A DNA stretch of 64,000 nucleotides from Pseudomonas taiwanensis. GTDB taxonomy: Bacteria > Pseudomonadota > Gammaproteobacteria > Pseudomonadales > Pseudomonadaceae. The position numbers and the translations under genes were made by a program. The notes under the pieces were generated by a model, which worked only from the letters and a program-made list of their open reading frames with translations, did not search any database and was not told the origin of the DNA. Positions 54,492 to 64,000 of this stretch are shown piece after piece. Positions within the stretch are counted from its first letter, which is position 1; the number at the start of each line of letters is the position of its first letter. Location: the NCBI RefSeq assembly GCF_013393345.1, contig NZ_QJRF01000077.1, positions 221,129-285,128 of the forward strand, given 5' to 3'.

Positions 54492-54726
54492 TGTGGGGGC
54501 GAATTCATTCGCTTTGCAGTCCGCAGGGGGGCTGCTTCGCAACCCTTAGAGAATGAATTAGCTATGTCTGCGTTAGCTGTTGCCAGAAATCGGCCATCGA
54601 TCCAGGAGCCTTGTAGGAGCTAGCTTGCTAGCGAAACGGGGCTATTCGCTGGCAAGCCAGCTCCTACGGGCAATGCAGCTACTTGCAACACTTAATGCAG
54701 ACACAGCCAATGAATTCGCCCCCACA
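54492..54726. repeat. Nested palindromic repeat: outer GGCGAATTCATT arms around a REPIN
   Basis: The outer arms TGTGGGGGCGAATTCATT (54492-54509) and AATGAATTCGCCCCCACA (54709-54726) are perfect 18-bp complements. Inside, 54601-54691 is a REP pair (TTGTAGGAGCTAGCTTGC facing CAAGCCAGCTCCTACGGG) with a tail GCAGCTACTTGCAACAC. The same inner unit recurs at 63086-63175. The region explains the 300-bp gap before deaD; no gene is seen. Confidence 0.8.
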
Positions 54727-54754
54727 AGGTCAACATTCACTCGCCCACCAGACA

Positions 54755-54785
54755 CAAAAAAGCCCCGCTAGTGCGGGGCTTTTCT
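54755..54785. terminator. Terminator of deaD, bidirectional
   Basis: AGCCCCGC / GCGGGGCT with loop TAGT is flanked by A residues on the left, giving a U-run for minus-strand deaD transcripts, and by TTT on the right. Confidence 0.88.
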
Positions 54786-54802
54786 GTTTACAGCGGCGCG
54801 TA

Positions 54803-56488
54803 TCAGTCTTCGCGGTAGCGACGCAGCTTCAGCTGCTTGCCGGCGACGCGGGTGTCCTTCAGTTTGCCCAGCAGGCGGTCGAGGCCTTCTTCGGGCAGCT
54901 CGATCAGGCTGAAGGTTTCGCGGATCTGAATGCGACCAATGGCGTCACGGGCAATGCCACCCTCGTTGAGGATGGCACCCAGCAGGTTCTTCGCGGCGAT
55001 GCCGTCGCGAGTACCCAGGGCAGTACGGCAACGCACGCGACCTTCGGCCAGCGGCATCGGCGCACGGCGCTCGCGGTATTCGCCGCGCTCACCACGCTCA
55101 CCACGTTCGCCACCGTCGCGTTCACGACGCTCGCGCGGCTGGGAGCTCGGCACCAGCGGTTGCTCGCGCTCAACGTCGGCGAGGTTCAGCGCCTGGCCAT
55201 TGGTGGCCTTGCGCAGCAGCGCCGAGGCCAGGGCACGCGGGCTGCAGCCGATGTCGGCGACCAGACGGTCGAGCAGCTCGCCGTGGCTGGCTTCAGCATC
55301 AGCCACCAGCGGAGTGAGGCTGGCGGTGAGCTTCTTGATGCGCGCATCCAGAACCTGTTGCGCGTTGGGCAGGCGGACTTCCGCGACCTTCTGGCCGGTC
55401 ACACGCTCGATCACCTGCAGCATGCGGCGTTCGCGCGGGGTCACCAGCAGCAGCGCACGACCATCACGACCGGCACGACCGGTACGGCCGATACGGTGCA
55501 CGTAGGATTCCGGATCGTAAGGCATGTCCACGTTGAACACGTGGGTGATGCGCGGCACGTCGATACCGCGAGCGGCAACGTCGGTGGCGACCACGATGTC
55601 CAGACGGCCATCCTTCAGCGACTCGATCACACGCTCACGCTGGTTCTGGGCGATGTCACCGTTCAGCGCAGCGGCCTTGTAGCCCTTGGCTTCCAGGGCA
55701 CTGGCCAGGTCCAGGGTGGCCTGCTTGGTGCGCACGAAAGCGATCAGCGCGTCGAATTCCTCGACTTCCAGCAGACGCAGCACAGCCTGGGTCTTCTGGT
55801 CGGCGTGAACCATCAGGTGAGCCTGCTCGATGCGGGCTACGGTCTGGGTCTTGGCGGCGATCTTGACGTGTTGCGGGTTCTTCAGGTGACGCTCGGCGAT
55901 CGAACGGATCGACGGCGGCAGGGTGGCGGAGAACAGCACGCTCTGACGGCTTTCCGGGAGGGCTTCGAAGATCACTTCGAGGTCATCCATGAAGCCGAGC
56001 TTGAGCATTTCGTCCGCTTCGTCCAGCACCAGTTGCTGCACGGTGGCGAGCATCTTGTCGTCGCGACGCAGGTGGTCGCACAGACGGCCGGGGGTCGCCA
56101 CGATCACCTGGGCGCCCTGGCGCAGGGCCTTGAGCTGAGGCCCCATGGGCGCGCCGCCGTATACGGCGACCACGTTCAGGCCCGGCATCTGCTTGGCGTA
56201 AGTTTCGAAAGCGGTGGCAACTTGCAGTGCGAGCTCGCGGGTCGGTGCCAGGATCAGCGCCTGCGGCTCTCGTTTGGCCGGATCGATGCGCGACAGGATC
56301 GGCAGCGCGAAGGCTGCAGTCTTGCCGGTACCGGTCTGGGCCTGGCCAATCATGTCGTGACCGGCAAGGATTACCGGAATCGACTGGGCCTGGATGGGGG
56401 ACGGCTCTTCATAGCCGACCGCAGCAATTGCGGCCAGTACATTGGGATGAATGCCGAGCGCGGCGAAAGTGCCGATTTCCTGGGTCAT
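54803..56488 (-). CDS. deaD: DEAD-box RNA helicase
   Basis: The 561-residue protein has motif I AQTGTGKTAAFALPIL, motif II VLDEADEMLKLGF, motif III SVLFSATLPPSI and motif VI YVHRIGRTGRAGRDGRALLL. An Arg-rich linker (RERRERDGGERGERGERGEY) and a C-terminal DbpA-type RNA-binding fold (IGRIQIRETFSLIELPEEGL) follow. It unwinds RNA in ribosome assembly, mRNA decay and cold adaptation. The length and architecture match DeaD/CsdA. Confidence 0.95.
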   Translation of the reverse strand: MTQEIGTFAALGIHPNVLAAIAAVGYEEPSPIQAQSIPVILAGHDMIGQAQTGTGKTAAFALPILSRIDPAKREPQALILAPTRELALQVATAFETYAKQMPGLNVVAVYGGAPMGPQLKALRQGAQVIVATPGRLCDHLRRDDKMLATVQQLVLDEADEMLKLGFMDDLEVIFEALPESRQSVLFSATLPPSIRSIAERHLKNPQHVKIAAKTQTVARIEQAHLMVHADQKTQAVLRLLEVEEFDALIAFVRTKQATLDLASALEAKGYKAAALNGDIAQNQRERVIESLKDGRLDIVVATDVAARGIDVPRITHVFNVDMPYDPESYVHRIGRTGRAGRDGRALLLVTPRERRMLQVIERVTGQKVAEVRLPNAQQVLDARIKKLTASLTPLVADAEASHGELLDRLVADIGCSPRALASALLRKATNGQALNLADVEREQPLVPSSQPRERRERDGGERGERGERGEYRERRAPMPLAEGRVRCRTALGTRDGIAAKNLLGAILNEGGIARDAIGRIQIRETFSLIELPEEGLDRLLGKLKDTRVAGKQLKLRRYRED

Positions 56489-56858
56489 GGGTCTGCCTCA
56501 TGTGCATCCGCAAAGACCCTTGTTCCATAGCTGCACATGCCGTGAAGGACCTTGTGGGTCGCCCTGGCAGCCTGGTAGAGAATTTGCGTGATCGCTTTAT
56601 TGGGAATGGATGAAACGTCAAGGGTAGCCCGCAGCGCGGACTTGCAGCCGAAGGCAAAGTGCCTCGGGAAAAAACGCAGTACTTGAACGGAGCCGTCAAT
56701 TGGCCGGCGCGCATCATACAGGAAATATCTTGCTCGCGTGCAGATTTTTCTACACCCCCATTACCGCTCCGCCAGACGGTTTGGGCCAATGGACAAGCCC
56801 TCCATGCGGGTCTATATCCCACCTGCCCTCTCGCTATTCCCACAAAGGAACGCCCTCC

Positions 56859-57650
56859 ATGTCCACCAGTTCCGTCGGCCGCGTCAGTCGTGAAAAGCGC
56901 GGCCACATCATGCTGATCGGCCTTGACCGCACACCCAAGCGCAATGCCTTCGACCAGGCGATGCTGGATGACCTGGTACTGGCGCTGGGCGAATACGAGC
57001 GGGACGACGATGCGCGCTGCGCGCTGGTCTTCGCTCATGGCGAGCATTTCACCGCCGGGCTGGACCTGGCCAATGTAGGCGACGCCTTCCGCCAGGGCTG
57101 GAAAGTGCCCGCCGGCGCCGTCGACCCCTGGGGCACCTTCGGCGGTCCGCGCCTCAGCAAGCCCCTCATAGTCGCCGTGCAGGGCTACTGCTACACCATC
57201 GGCATCGAACTGATGCTGGCGGCCGATATCAACCTCTGCGCCAGCAACACCCGCTTCGCCCAGATGGAAGTCCAGCGCGGCATTTTCCCCTTCGCCGGCG
57301 CCACACTGCGGCTGCACCAGATCGCCGGTTGGGGCAATGCCATGCGCTGGCTGCTCACCGGAGACGAATTCGACGCCCACGAAGCCTATCGCCTGGGACT
57401 GGTCCAGGAAGTGCTCGCCAGCGAAGACTTGTTGCCCCGTGCCATCTGGCTGGCTGAGCGCGTGGCGGCCCAGGCCCCACTCGGCGTCCGCGCCACCCTG
57501 GCGTCAGCGCACCAGACCCTGGATGACGGCGAGAAGGTAGCGGCCGCAGCACTGCAAGCCACCGCACAGCAGCTGCTGACCACCGAAGATGCCAAGGAAG
57601 GCCTGCGCGCGATGCTGGAAAAGCGCGAAGGGAAATTCAAAGGGAAATAG
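56859..57650 (+). CDS. Crotonase-family enoyl-CoA hydratase/isomerase
   Basis: The 263-residue protein has the crotonase oxyanion-hole segments CALVFAHGEHFTAGLDLANV and PLIVAVQGYCYTIGIELMLA. Other family parts are RFAQMEVQRGIFPFAGATLR and GLVQEVLASEDLLPRA. It belongs to a subgroup common in Pseudomonas, with a likely hydratase or isomerase activity on an acyl-CoA. AAAGGAA precedes ATG 56859. An upstream ATG in the same frame lacks homology. Confidence 0.88.
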   Translation: MSTSSVGRVSREKRGHIMLIGLDRTPKRNAFDQAMLDDLVLALGEYERDDDARCALVFAHGEHFTAGLDLANVGDAFRQGWKVPAGAVDPWGTFGGPRLSKPLIVAVQGYCYTIGIELMLAADINLCASNTRFAQMEVQRGIFPFAGATLRLHQIAGWGNAMRWLLTGDEFDAHEAYRLGLVQEVLASEDLLPRAIWLAERVAAQAPLGVRATLASAHQTLDDGEKVAAAALQATAQQLLTTEDAKEGLRAMLEKREGKFKGK

Positions 57651-57660
57651 CCCGCATTTT

Positions 57661-57838
57661 GTAGGAGCGAGCTTGCTCGCGAACAACCCGAGCACAAGCC
57701 TTCGCGAGCAGAGCTCGCTCCTACGGAGGCACCGAGCTCATCCTGCAGCGATCAACCCACGCATGGCCCTTATTTGTAGGAGCGAGCTTGCTCGCGAACA
57801 GCCCAAGCACGATCCTTCGCGAGCAAGCGCGCTCCTAC
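57661..57838. repeat. Two tandem REPIN units
   Basis: REP pair one (57661-57724) and REP pair two (57776-57838) both start GTAGGAGCGAGCTTGCTCGC and end with the facing copy (GCGAGC...GCTCCTAC). They are separated by 51 bp. They share the REP core with the pair nested in the MITE. They fill the gap between the crotonase and the spermidine synthase-like gene. Confidence 0.85.
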
Positions 57839-57863
57839 CAGCTCATCCCGCCCAACAGGGGGG

Positions 57864-58610
57864 TCAGGTCGCCGGCCGCACCACATCCAACAGCGATTGC
57901 AGCGAATACCCGAGACTCGGCGCCAGGGCCTCGGCCTTCGCCTGAAGCGTCTCGCGATCCAGCACCTGGTCCAGGTCGGCCGGAACGAAGAGCACCACAT
58001 TGCCCTCCTTCACCGGGCACTCCCAGTAATGGTGATGGAAAAGCCCGCGCAGCAAGGCGGCGCCCAGCGGCTTGCCGTCTTCCGCCGCCCACTGGTTGAT
58101 GACCAGCCAGCCGCCGGGGCTGAGGCGCTTCTGGCAGGCGCCGAGGAAATTCCATGCCAGGTGACCCACGCCCGGACCGTGGTCGGTATAGAGATCGACG
58201 AAGATCAGGTCTGCCGGCTCGGCGCTGTCCAGCAGCTCCAGGGCGTCACCAATGCGCACGTAGAGGCGGGGATCGTCGGTCAGGCCGAGATACTCCATGG
58301 CCAGCCTTGGCACATCGGGGCGCAGCTCGATCACTTCCACATCTTCCAGTGGCAGGAACTTCAGGCAGGCCTGGGTCAGCGTCCCGGCCCCAAGACCGAG
58401 GAACAACGCATTCTCCGGCGCCGCATGGCACAGCGCGCCCAGCAGCATGGCGCGGGTGTAGTCGTACTCGAGCCAGGCCGGGTCTGCCGTGAAGACGCAA
58501 CTCTGCTCCACCGCCTCACCGAATTCGAGGATGCGATAAGGCCCCACTTCGTAGACGCGGATCACGCCGAATTCATCATGCACTTCCGCGAGCAGGCGCT
58601 CCTCGGACAT
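57864..58610 (-). CDS. Spermidine synthase-like methyltransferase-fold protein
   Basis: The 248-residue protein has the spermidine-synthase fold motif ALFLGLGAGTLTQACLKFLP, with the acidic end of the next strand in VEVIELRPDVPRLA, and GDALELLDSAEPADLIFVDL. It lacks the full polyamine-synthase signature, so aminopropyl transfer is not assured. It starts at ATG 58610 after AAGGAG; a TTG one codon earlier is less likely. Confidence 0.82.
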   Translation of the reverse strand: MSEERLLAEVHDEFGVIRVYEVGPYRILEFGEAVEQSCVFTADPAWLEYDYTRAMLLGALCHAAPENALFLGLGAGTLTQACLKFLPLEDVEVIELRPDVPRLAMEYLGLTDDPRLYVRIGDALELLDSAEPADLIFVDLYTDHGPGVGHLAWNFLGACQKRLSPGGWLVINQWAAEDGKPLGAALLRGLFHHHYWECPVKEGNVVLFVPADLDQVLDRETLQAKAEALAPSLGYSLQSLLDVVRPAT

Positions 58611-58776
58611 CAAGTCATCACTCCTTCAAGGCCAGCGCTGACATTTCGCACCAACCCGGCGCAACACCGGCGCCTATTGCCATTGAAGCCGGAGCCCGTG
58701 CTCCCGGCATAATCCGAACCGCGCGCCCCAAGGGCGAAAACCGCACAAGAATAACAGCGCAGAGGTCGAACCCAGC

Positions 58777-60111
58777 ATGTACGCAATCATCGGCGCGGGC
58801 CCCATGGGTCTGTGCAGTGCCCGCCAGTTGCAGAAACACGGCATTCCCTTCATCGGCTTCGAGCTGAACGGCGATGTCGGCGGCCTCTGGGACATCGACA
58901 ACCCCCACAGCACCATGTACGACTCGGCGCACCTGATCTCCTCCAAGCGCACCACCGAGTTCACCGAATTTCCGATGGATACCGAGGTAGCCCCCTACCC
59001 GCACCATAGCGAAATGCGCCGCTACTTCCGTGATTACGCGAAACACTTCGACCTCTACAGGCACTTCCGCTTCAACACCCGCGTGCTGCACCTGGAACGT
59101 CAGGAGAAGGGCTGGAAGCTGGTCAGCGAAACGGACGGCCTGCGCCGCGAAGACCATTTCGACGGCATCCTGATCGCCAACGGCACCTTGCACGCGCCGA
59201 ACCGCCCCGCCCTGCCCGGCCAGTTCGACGGTGAAGTGCTGCACTCGGCGGACTACCGCTCGCCGGCCCTGTTCGACGGCAAGCGCGTGCTGCTGGTGGG
59301 CTGCGGCAACTCCGCCTGCGACATCGCCGTCGACGCCGTGCACCGCGCCACTTCGGTCGACCTTTCGGTGCGCCGTGGTTACTACTTCCTGCCCAAGTTC
59401 ATCCTTGGCCGCCCGACCGATACCTTCGGCGGCGCCGTGAAACTTCCCCGCCGGCTCAAGCAACTGGTCGACGGCCTGCTGGTCCGCGCGCTGGCGGGCA
59501 AGCCATCGCAGTACGGCCTGCCCGACCCCGACTACCGGTTGTACGAATCCCATCCAGTGATGAATTCCCTGGTGCTCCACCACCTGGGACATGGCGACAT
59601 CAAGGCGCGCCCGGACATCGCCCGCATCGAGGGTCGCAGCGTGACCTTCAGCGACGGCCGCCAGGCCGAATACGACCTGATCCTGCAAGCTACCGGCTAC
59701 AAGTTGGATTACCCGTTCATCGAGCGCTCCGAGCTGAACTGGCCCGAACGTGCCGGCGCGCCGCAGCTCTACCTGAACATCTTCCATCCTGAGCACGACG
59801 ACCTGTTCATGATGGGCATGGTCGAGGCGTCCGGCCTGGGCTGGCAGGGCCGAGCGGAGCAGGCAGAACTGGTGGCCCTGTACATTCGCCAGTTGCAGGC
59901 CGGCAGCCCGTCGGCCCGCTCCTTCCAACAGCTCAAGCGCGAACGCGCCGCACTGCGCCTGGACGGTGGCTACCAGTACCTGGAACTCGAGCGAATGGCC
60001 TACTACGTCCACAAGGACAGCTACCGCGCCGCCATCGCCCAACACAGCGCGGACCTGCGCAAGGACCTGGCCACCCGCAGCCAGCCCTTGGCCGCCCATA
60101 ACCTGGCCTGA
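58777..60111 (+). CDS. Flavin-containing monooxygenase
   Basis: The 444-residue protein has the FAD loop YAIIGAGPMGLCSARQLQKH, the FMO identity motif FDGEVLHSADYRS, the NADPH loop RVLLVGCGNSACDIAVDAVH and the ATGYKLDYPF end motif. FMOs oxidise nucleophilic N or S atoms, or do Baeyer-Villiger reactions. The next two genes follow within 15 bp or overlap, suggesting an operon FMO-SDR-transporter. Confidence 0.92.
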   Translation: MYAIIGAGPMGLCSARQLQKHGIPFIGFELNGDVGGLWDIDNPHSTMYDSAHLISSKRTTEFTEFPMDTEVAPYPHHSEMRRYFRDYAKHFDLYRHFRFNTRVLHLERQEKGWKLVSETDGLRREDHFDGILIANGTLHAPNRPALPGQFDGEVLHSADYRSPALFDGKRVLLVGCGNSACDIAVDAVHRATSVDLSVRRGYYFLPKFILGRPTDTFGGAVKLPRRLKQLVDGLLVRALAGKPSQYGLPDPDYRLYESHPVMNSLVLHHLGHGDIKARPDIARIEGRSVTFSDGRQAEYDLILQATGYKLDYPFIERSELNWPERAGAPQLYLNIFHPEHDDLFMMGMVEASGLGWQGRAEQAELVALYIRQLQAGSPSARSFQQLKRERAALRLDGGYQYLELERMAYYVHKDSYRAAIAQHSADLRKDLATRSQPLAAHNLA

Positions 60112-60125
60112 CGCGGAGGCGCACC

Positions 60126-60907
60126 ATGAGAGTCGTCCTGATCACCGGCGCCGCCAGCGGCCTCGGCTGGGAACTGGCGCGCGCCTGCCACGCTCGTGGC
60201 GATGCGCTCTTGCTGACGGACGTGGATGCCAGCGGCCTGGCTGCGCGAGTCGCAGAGTTAGGTGAAGAACGCGTTGCAGGCGTAGCCGGCGACATCACCG
60301 ACAGCGATGTCCAGGCACAACTGGTCGACGTCTGCCGCGAGCGCTTCGGCCGCCTTGACCTGCTCATCAACAATGCCGGCATCACCCACCGCTCACCGAC
60401 CATCCACACCGCACCGCAGGTGCTGCGCCGGGTGATGGCGGTGGATTACCACGCGCCGCTGGAATTGACCCTGGCCGCCCTCCCATTGCTGCAAGCCAGT
60501 CGGGGCCAGGTGATTGCCATCGGCTCGATGGCCGGCTGGATGCCGGTGCTCGGCCGCGCTGGCTACTGCGCGGCCAAAAGCGCGCTGACCCAGGCGTTCG
60601 AAGTGCTGCGCGCAGAGATCGCCCGCGACGGCGTAGGCCTGTTGATGGTCTATCCCAGTTTTCTCGACACCCCCATCGAGCGCAACGCACTCGGGGGCGA
60701 TGGCCGACCGGCGCAACATGCCCGCTCGACAGTCGGCAAGGTGCGTGGAGCCGACTGGATGGCCCGCGAGATTCTCAAAAGCGCGAGCGCCGGCCGCCAG
60801 CGACTGTTTCCCGATCGCGGCAGTTGGCTCGCCAGTCTCCTGTGGCGGTTGGCACCAGGTTTCTACTATCGGCAGATGAGCCAACGCTTCGCCGGGGAAC
60901 TGGGTTG

Positions 60908-60908
<1 letters not shown>
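60126..60908 (+). CDS. Short-chain dehydrogenase/reductase
   Basis: The 260-residue protein has the NAD(P) loop VVLITGAASGLGWELARACH, the NNAG motif LLINNAGITHRSPT, the catalytic Ser in VIAIGSMAGW and YxxxK in AGYCAAKSALTQAF. The tail after ~225 is hydrophobic (GSWLASLLWRLAPGFYYRQM) and may touch the membrane. The stop overlaps the next start as TGATG. It likely acts on the product or substrate of the FMO. Confidence 0.9.
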
Positions 60909-63044
<2,136 letters not shown>

Positions 63045-63085
63045 GACCGCGCTTTTCCTGTGGCGGCGAATTCATCGACCGTCTG

Positions 63086-63175
63086 TCCAGGAGCCTTGTA
63101 GGAGCTAGCTTGCCAGCGAAAAGGGACATTCGCTGGCAAGCCAGCTCCTACGGGCAATGCAGCTACTTGCAACAC
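63086..63175. repeat. REPIN copy matching the one at 54601
   Basis: The sequence is nearly the same as 54601-54691: TTGTAGGAGCTAGCTTGC, the facing TTCGCTGGCAAGCCAGCTCC, and the tail GCAGCTACTTGCAACAC. A partial outer motif (GTGGCGGCGAATTCAT) lies just to the left, as in the 54.5-kb element. Confidence 0.8.
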
Positions 63176-63188
63176 CCACAAGGAACCA

Positions 63189-64000
63189 TCAGTTCCCCAG
63201 CCGGGACAGGCACGCCTGCAACCGCACAGTCCCCGGCCGCCGGCAGGTAACCGCCACCTCATTCAACCCCAGCCACGCCGCCATGCCCTGCAGGTTGTCG
63301 GCTAGGGCCTGCATGCCGGCTTCGCTGAGGCCGTGTTCCTCTTCATGCAACGCGTGCACCGCCAGGCGGCCCTGGGCGCGCTCGGCACGCAAATCGACAC
63401 GAGCAGCCAGGCGTTCGTCATGCAGGAACGGCAGCACGTAGTAGCCGAACTGGCGCTTGTGCTGGGGCGTGTAGATTTCCAGCCGGTAGCGGAAGTCGAA
63501 CAGGCGCTCGGTACGTGCCCGCTCCCAGATCAGCGAGTCGAAGGGCGACAACAGTGCGCTGGCCTTGACCTTGCGCGGCACCTTGGGATCACCCAGGCAA
63601 TAGGCGGGCTGCTTCCAGCCATCGACCTGCGCCGGCTGCAGCGCGCCCTCTTCCACCAGTTCGGCCAGCCGAGCCTGGCTGTCGCTGGTCTCCAGGCGGT
63701 AGTAATCCCGCAGGTCCCGCTCAGTGGCCACGCCCAGCGCCTGGGCCGCACGCAGCAGCAATTGTCGATGGGCATCAGCCTCGGCCATTTCGGGCTGGTT
63801 GAGGATGTCGGCGGGAATCACGCGCTCCGGCAAGTCGTAGAGACGCTCGAACCCCCGGCGCCCGGCTACCGTCACCTCGCCGGCAGCGAACAGCCATTCC
63901 ATCGCATGCTTTTCCGCGCTCCAGTCCCACCAGGGCCCGGCGCGCTCTTCGCGGGTGCTCAGCGCCCCAGCGCCCAAGGCACCCTGCTCGCGTACCGACT
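63189..64000 (-). CDS. YcaQ-like winged-helix DNA glycosylase (5' end outside window)
   Basis: The frame stays open to base 64000 (SVREQGA then LGAGALSTREERAG), so the N-terminal ~130 residues lie outside. The visible ~270 residues have a winged-helix-like region (WDWSAEKHAMEWLFAAGEVT) and the family hallmarks RRGFERLYDLPERVIPAD and LLSPFDSLIWERARTERLFD. They also have YRLEIYTPQHKRQFGYYVLP. YcaQ/AlkX removes alkylated bases and unhooks interstrand crosslinks; its catalytic QxQ-type motif is in the visible or missing part and cannot be confirmed. Confidence 0.85.
   Translation of the reverse strand, partial: SVREQGALGAGALSTREERAGPWWDWSAEKHAMEWLFAAGEVTVAGRRGFERLYDLPERVIPADILNQPEMAEADAHRQLLLRAAQALGVATERDLRDYYRLETSDSQARLAELVEEGALQPAQVDGWKQPAYCLGDPKVPRKVKASALLSPFDSLIWERARTERLFDFRYRLEIYTPQHKRQFGYYVLPFLHDERLAARVDLRAERAQGRLAVHALHEEEHGLSEAGMQALADNLQGMAAWLGLNEVAVTCRRPGTVRLQACLSRLGN

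Noticed and set aside
54683-56530. 615-codon open frame opposite deaD
   Set aside because: The DEAD-box motifs on the minus strand are complete; this frame is a compositional shadow.
58618-60099. 493-codon open frame opposite the flavin monooxygenase
   Set aside because: It is an antisense shadow of a gene with clear FAD and NADPH motifs.

Overview
The window looks like a chromosome segment from a high-GC Pseudomonas close to the P. aeruginosa / P. resinovorans type. This rests on the protein families, the Pseudomonas REP-type repeats, and a gene order that, from memory, follows P. aeruginosa blocks: lipA-lif through moxR/DUF58/TgpA, and sagS-ospR-gpo-msrB-alaA-htpX-tpm-deaD-DAHP synthase. 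No database search was possible.

Layout. 1-3.2 kb: the end of a TauD-type dioxygenase, an unusual ArsR-MarR fused regulator, and the etfBA electron transfer flavoprotein operon. 3.3-15.4 kb: an accessory region. Its left part holds a truncated aconitase-B-like gene coupled to an extra panC, a BRCT remnant, and a small membrane protein. Its middle holds a DUF4041/GIY-YIG protein, an orphan Phd-type antitoxin and a ProQ/FinO protein. Its right part is an AT-rich operon on the minus strand whose three large proteins match what I know of the 'gamma-mobile-trio' recombinase set (GmtY, GmtZ, GmtX). GmtZ carries about nine phage-integrase repeat units, and a previously unnoticed 83-residue protein with the same motif lies between gmtY and gmtZ. 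The right edge abuts greB, which has lost its first ~50 codons. The greB 5' half is not in the window.

15.4-34.0 kb: core genes. These are a small conserved protein, thpR, secreted lipase lipA with its foldase lif, DoxX, an MltF-like transglycosylase, TatD, a chemoreceptor, an Mpo1-like protein, a thioesterase, a CHAD protein, the MoxR-DUF58-TgpA operon, a second transglutaminase-like protein, FadE and a conserved small protein. 34.1-39.6 kb: an iron-uptake locus with FecI-type sigma, FecR, TonB receptor, PepSY membrane protein and a 57-residue membrane protein, preceded by a Fur-like site. 39.7-42.3 kb: a small exported protein, and a LysR regulator divergent from a fatty acid hydroxylase/SRPBCC fusion. 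42.4-42.9 kb: five tRNA genes (three Gly-GCC, two Glu-TTC). 43.1-54.5 kb: GST, fRMsr (msrC), DUF815 ATPase, SagS-like hybrid kinase, the thiol-peroxide block ospR-gpo with a striking 24-bp palindromic operator, msrB, alaA, htpX, tpm and a DODA-type dioxygenase. 54.8-64 kb: deaD, a crotonase, a spermidine-synthase-like protein, an FMO-SDR-TauE/SafE cluster, a type II DAHP synthase and the end of a YcaQ-like glycosylase.

Repeats are prominent. Two nearly identical 189/190-bp MITE-like elements (three differences) each sit inside the hairpin of a Rho-independent terminator and each carry a nested REP pair. Several other REP/REPIN families fill the intergenic gaps. The most interesting regions are the trio/greB junction, the AcnB-fragment/PanC pair, and the terminator-targeting MITE.
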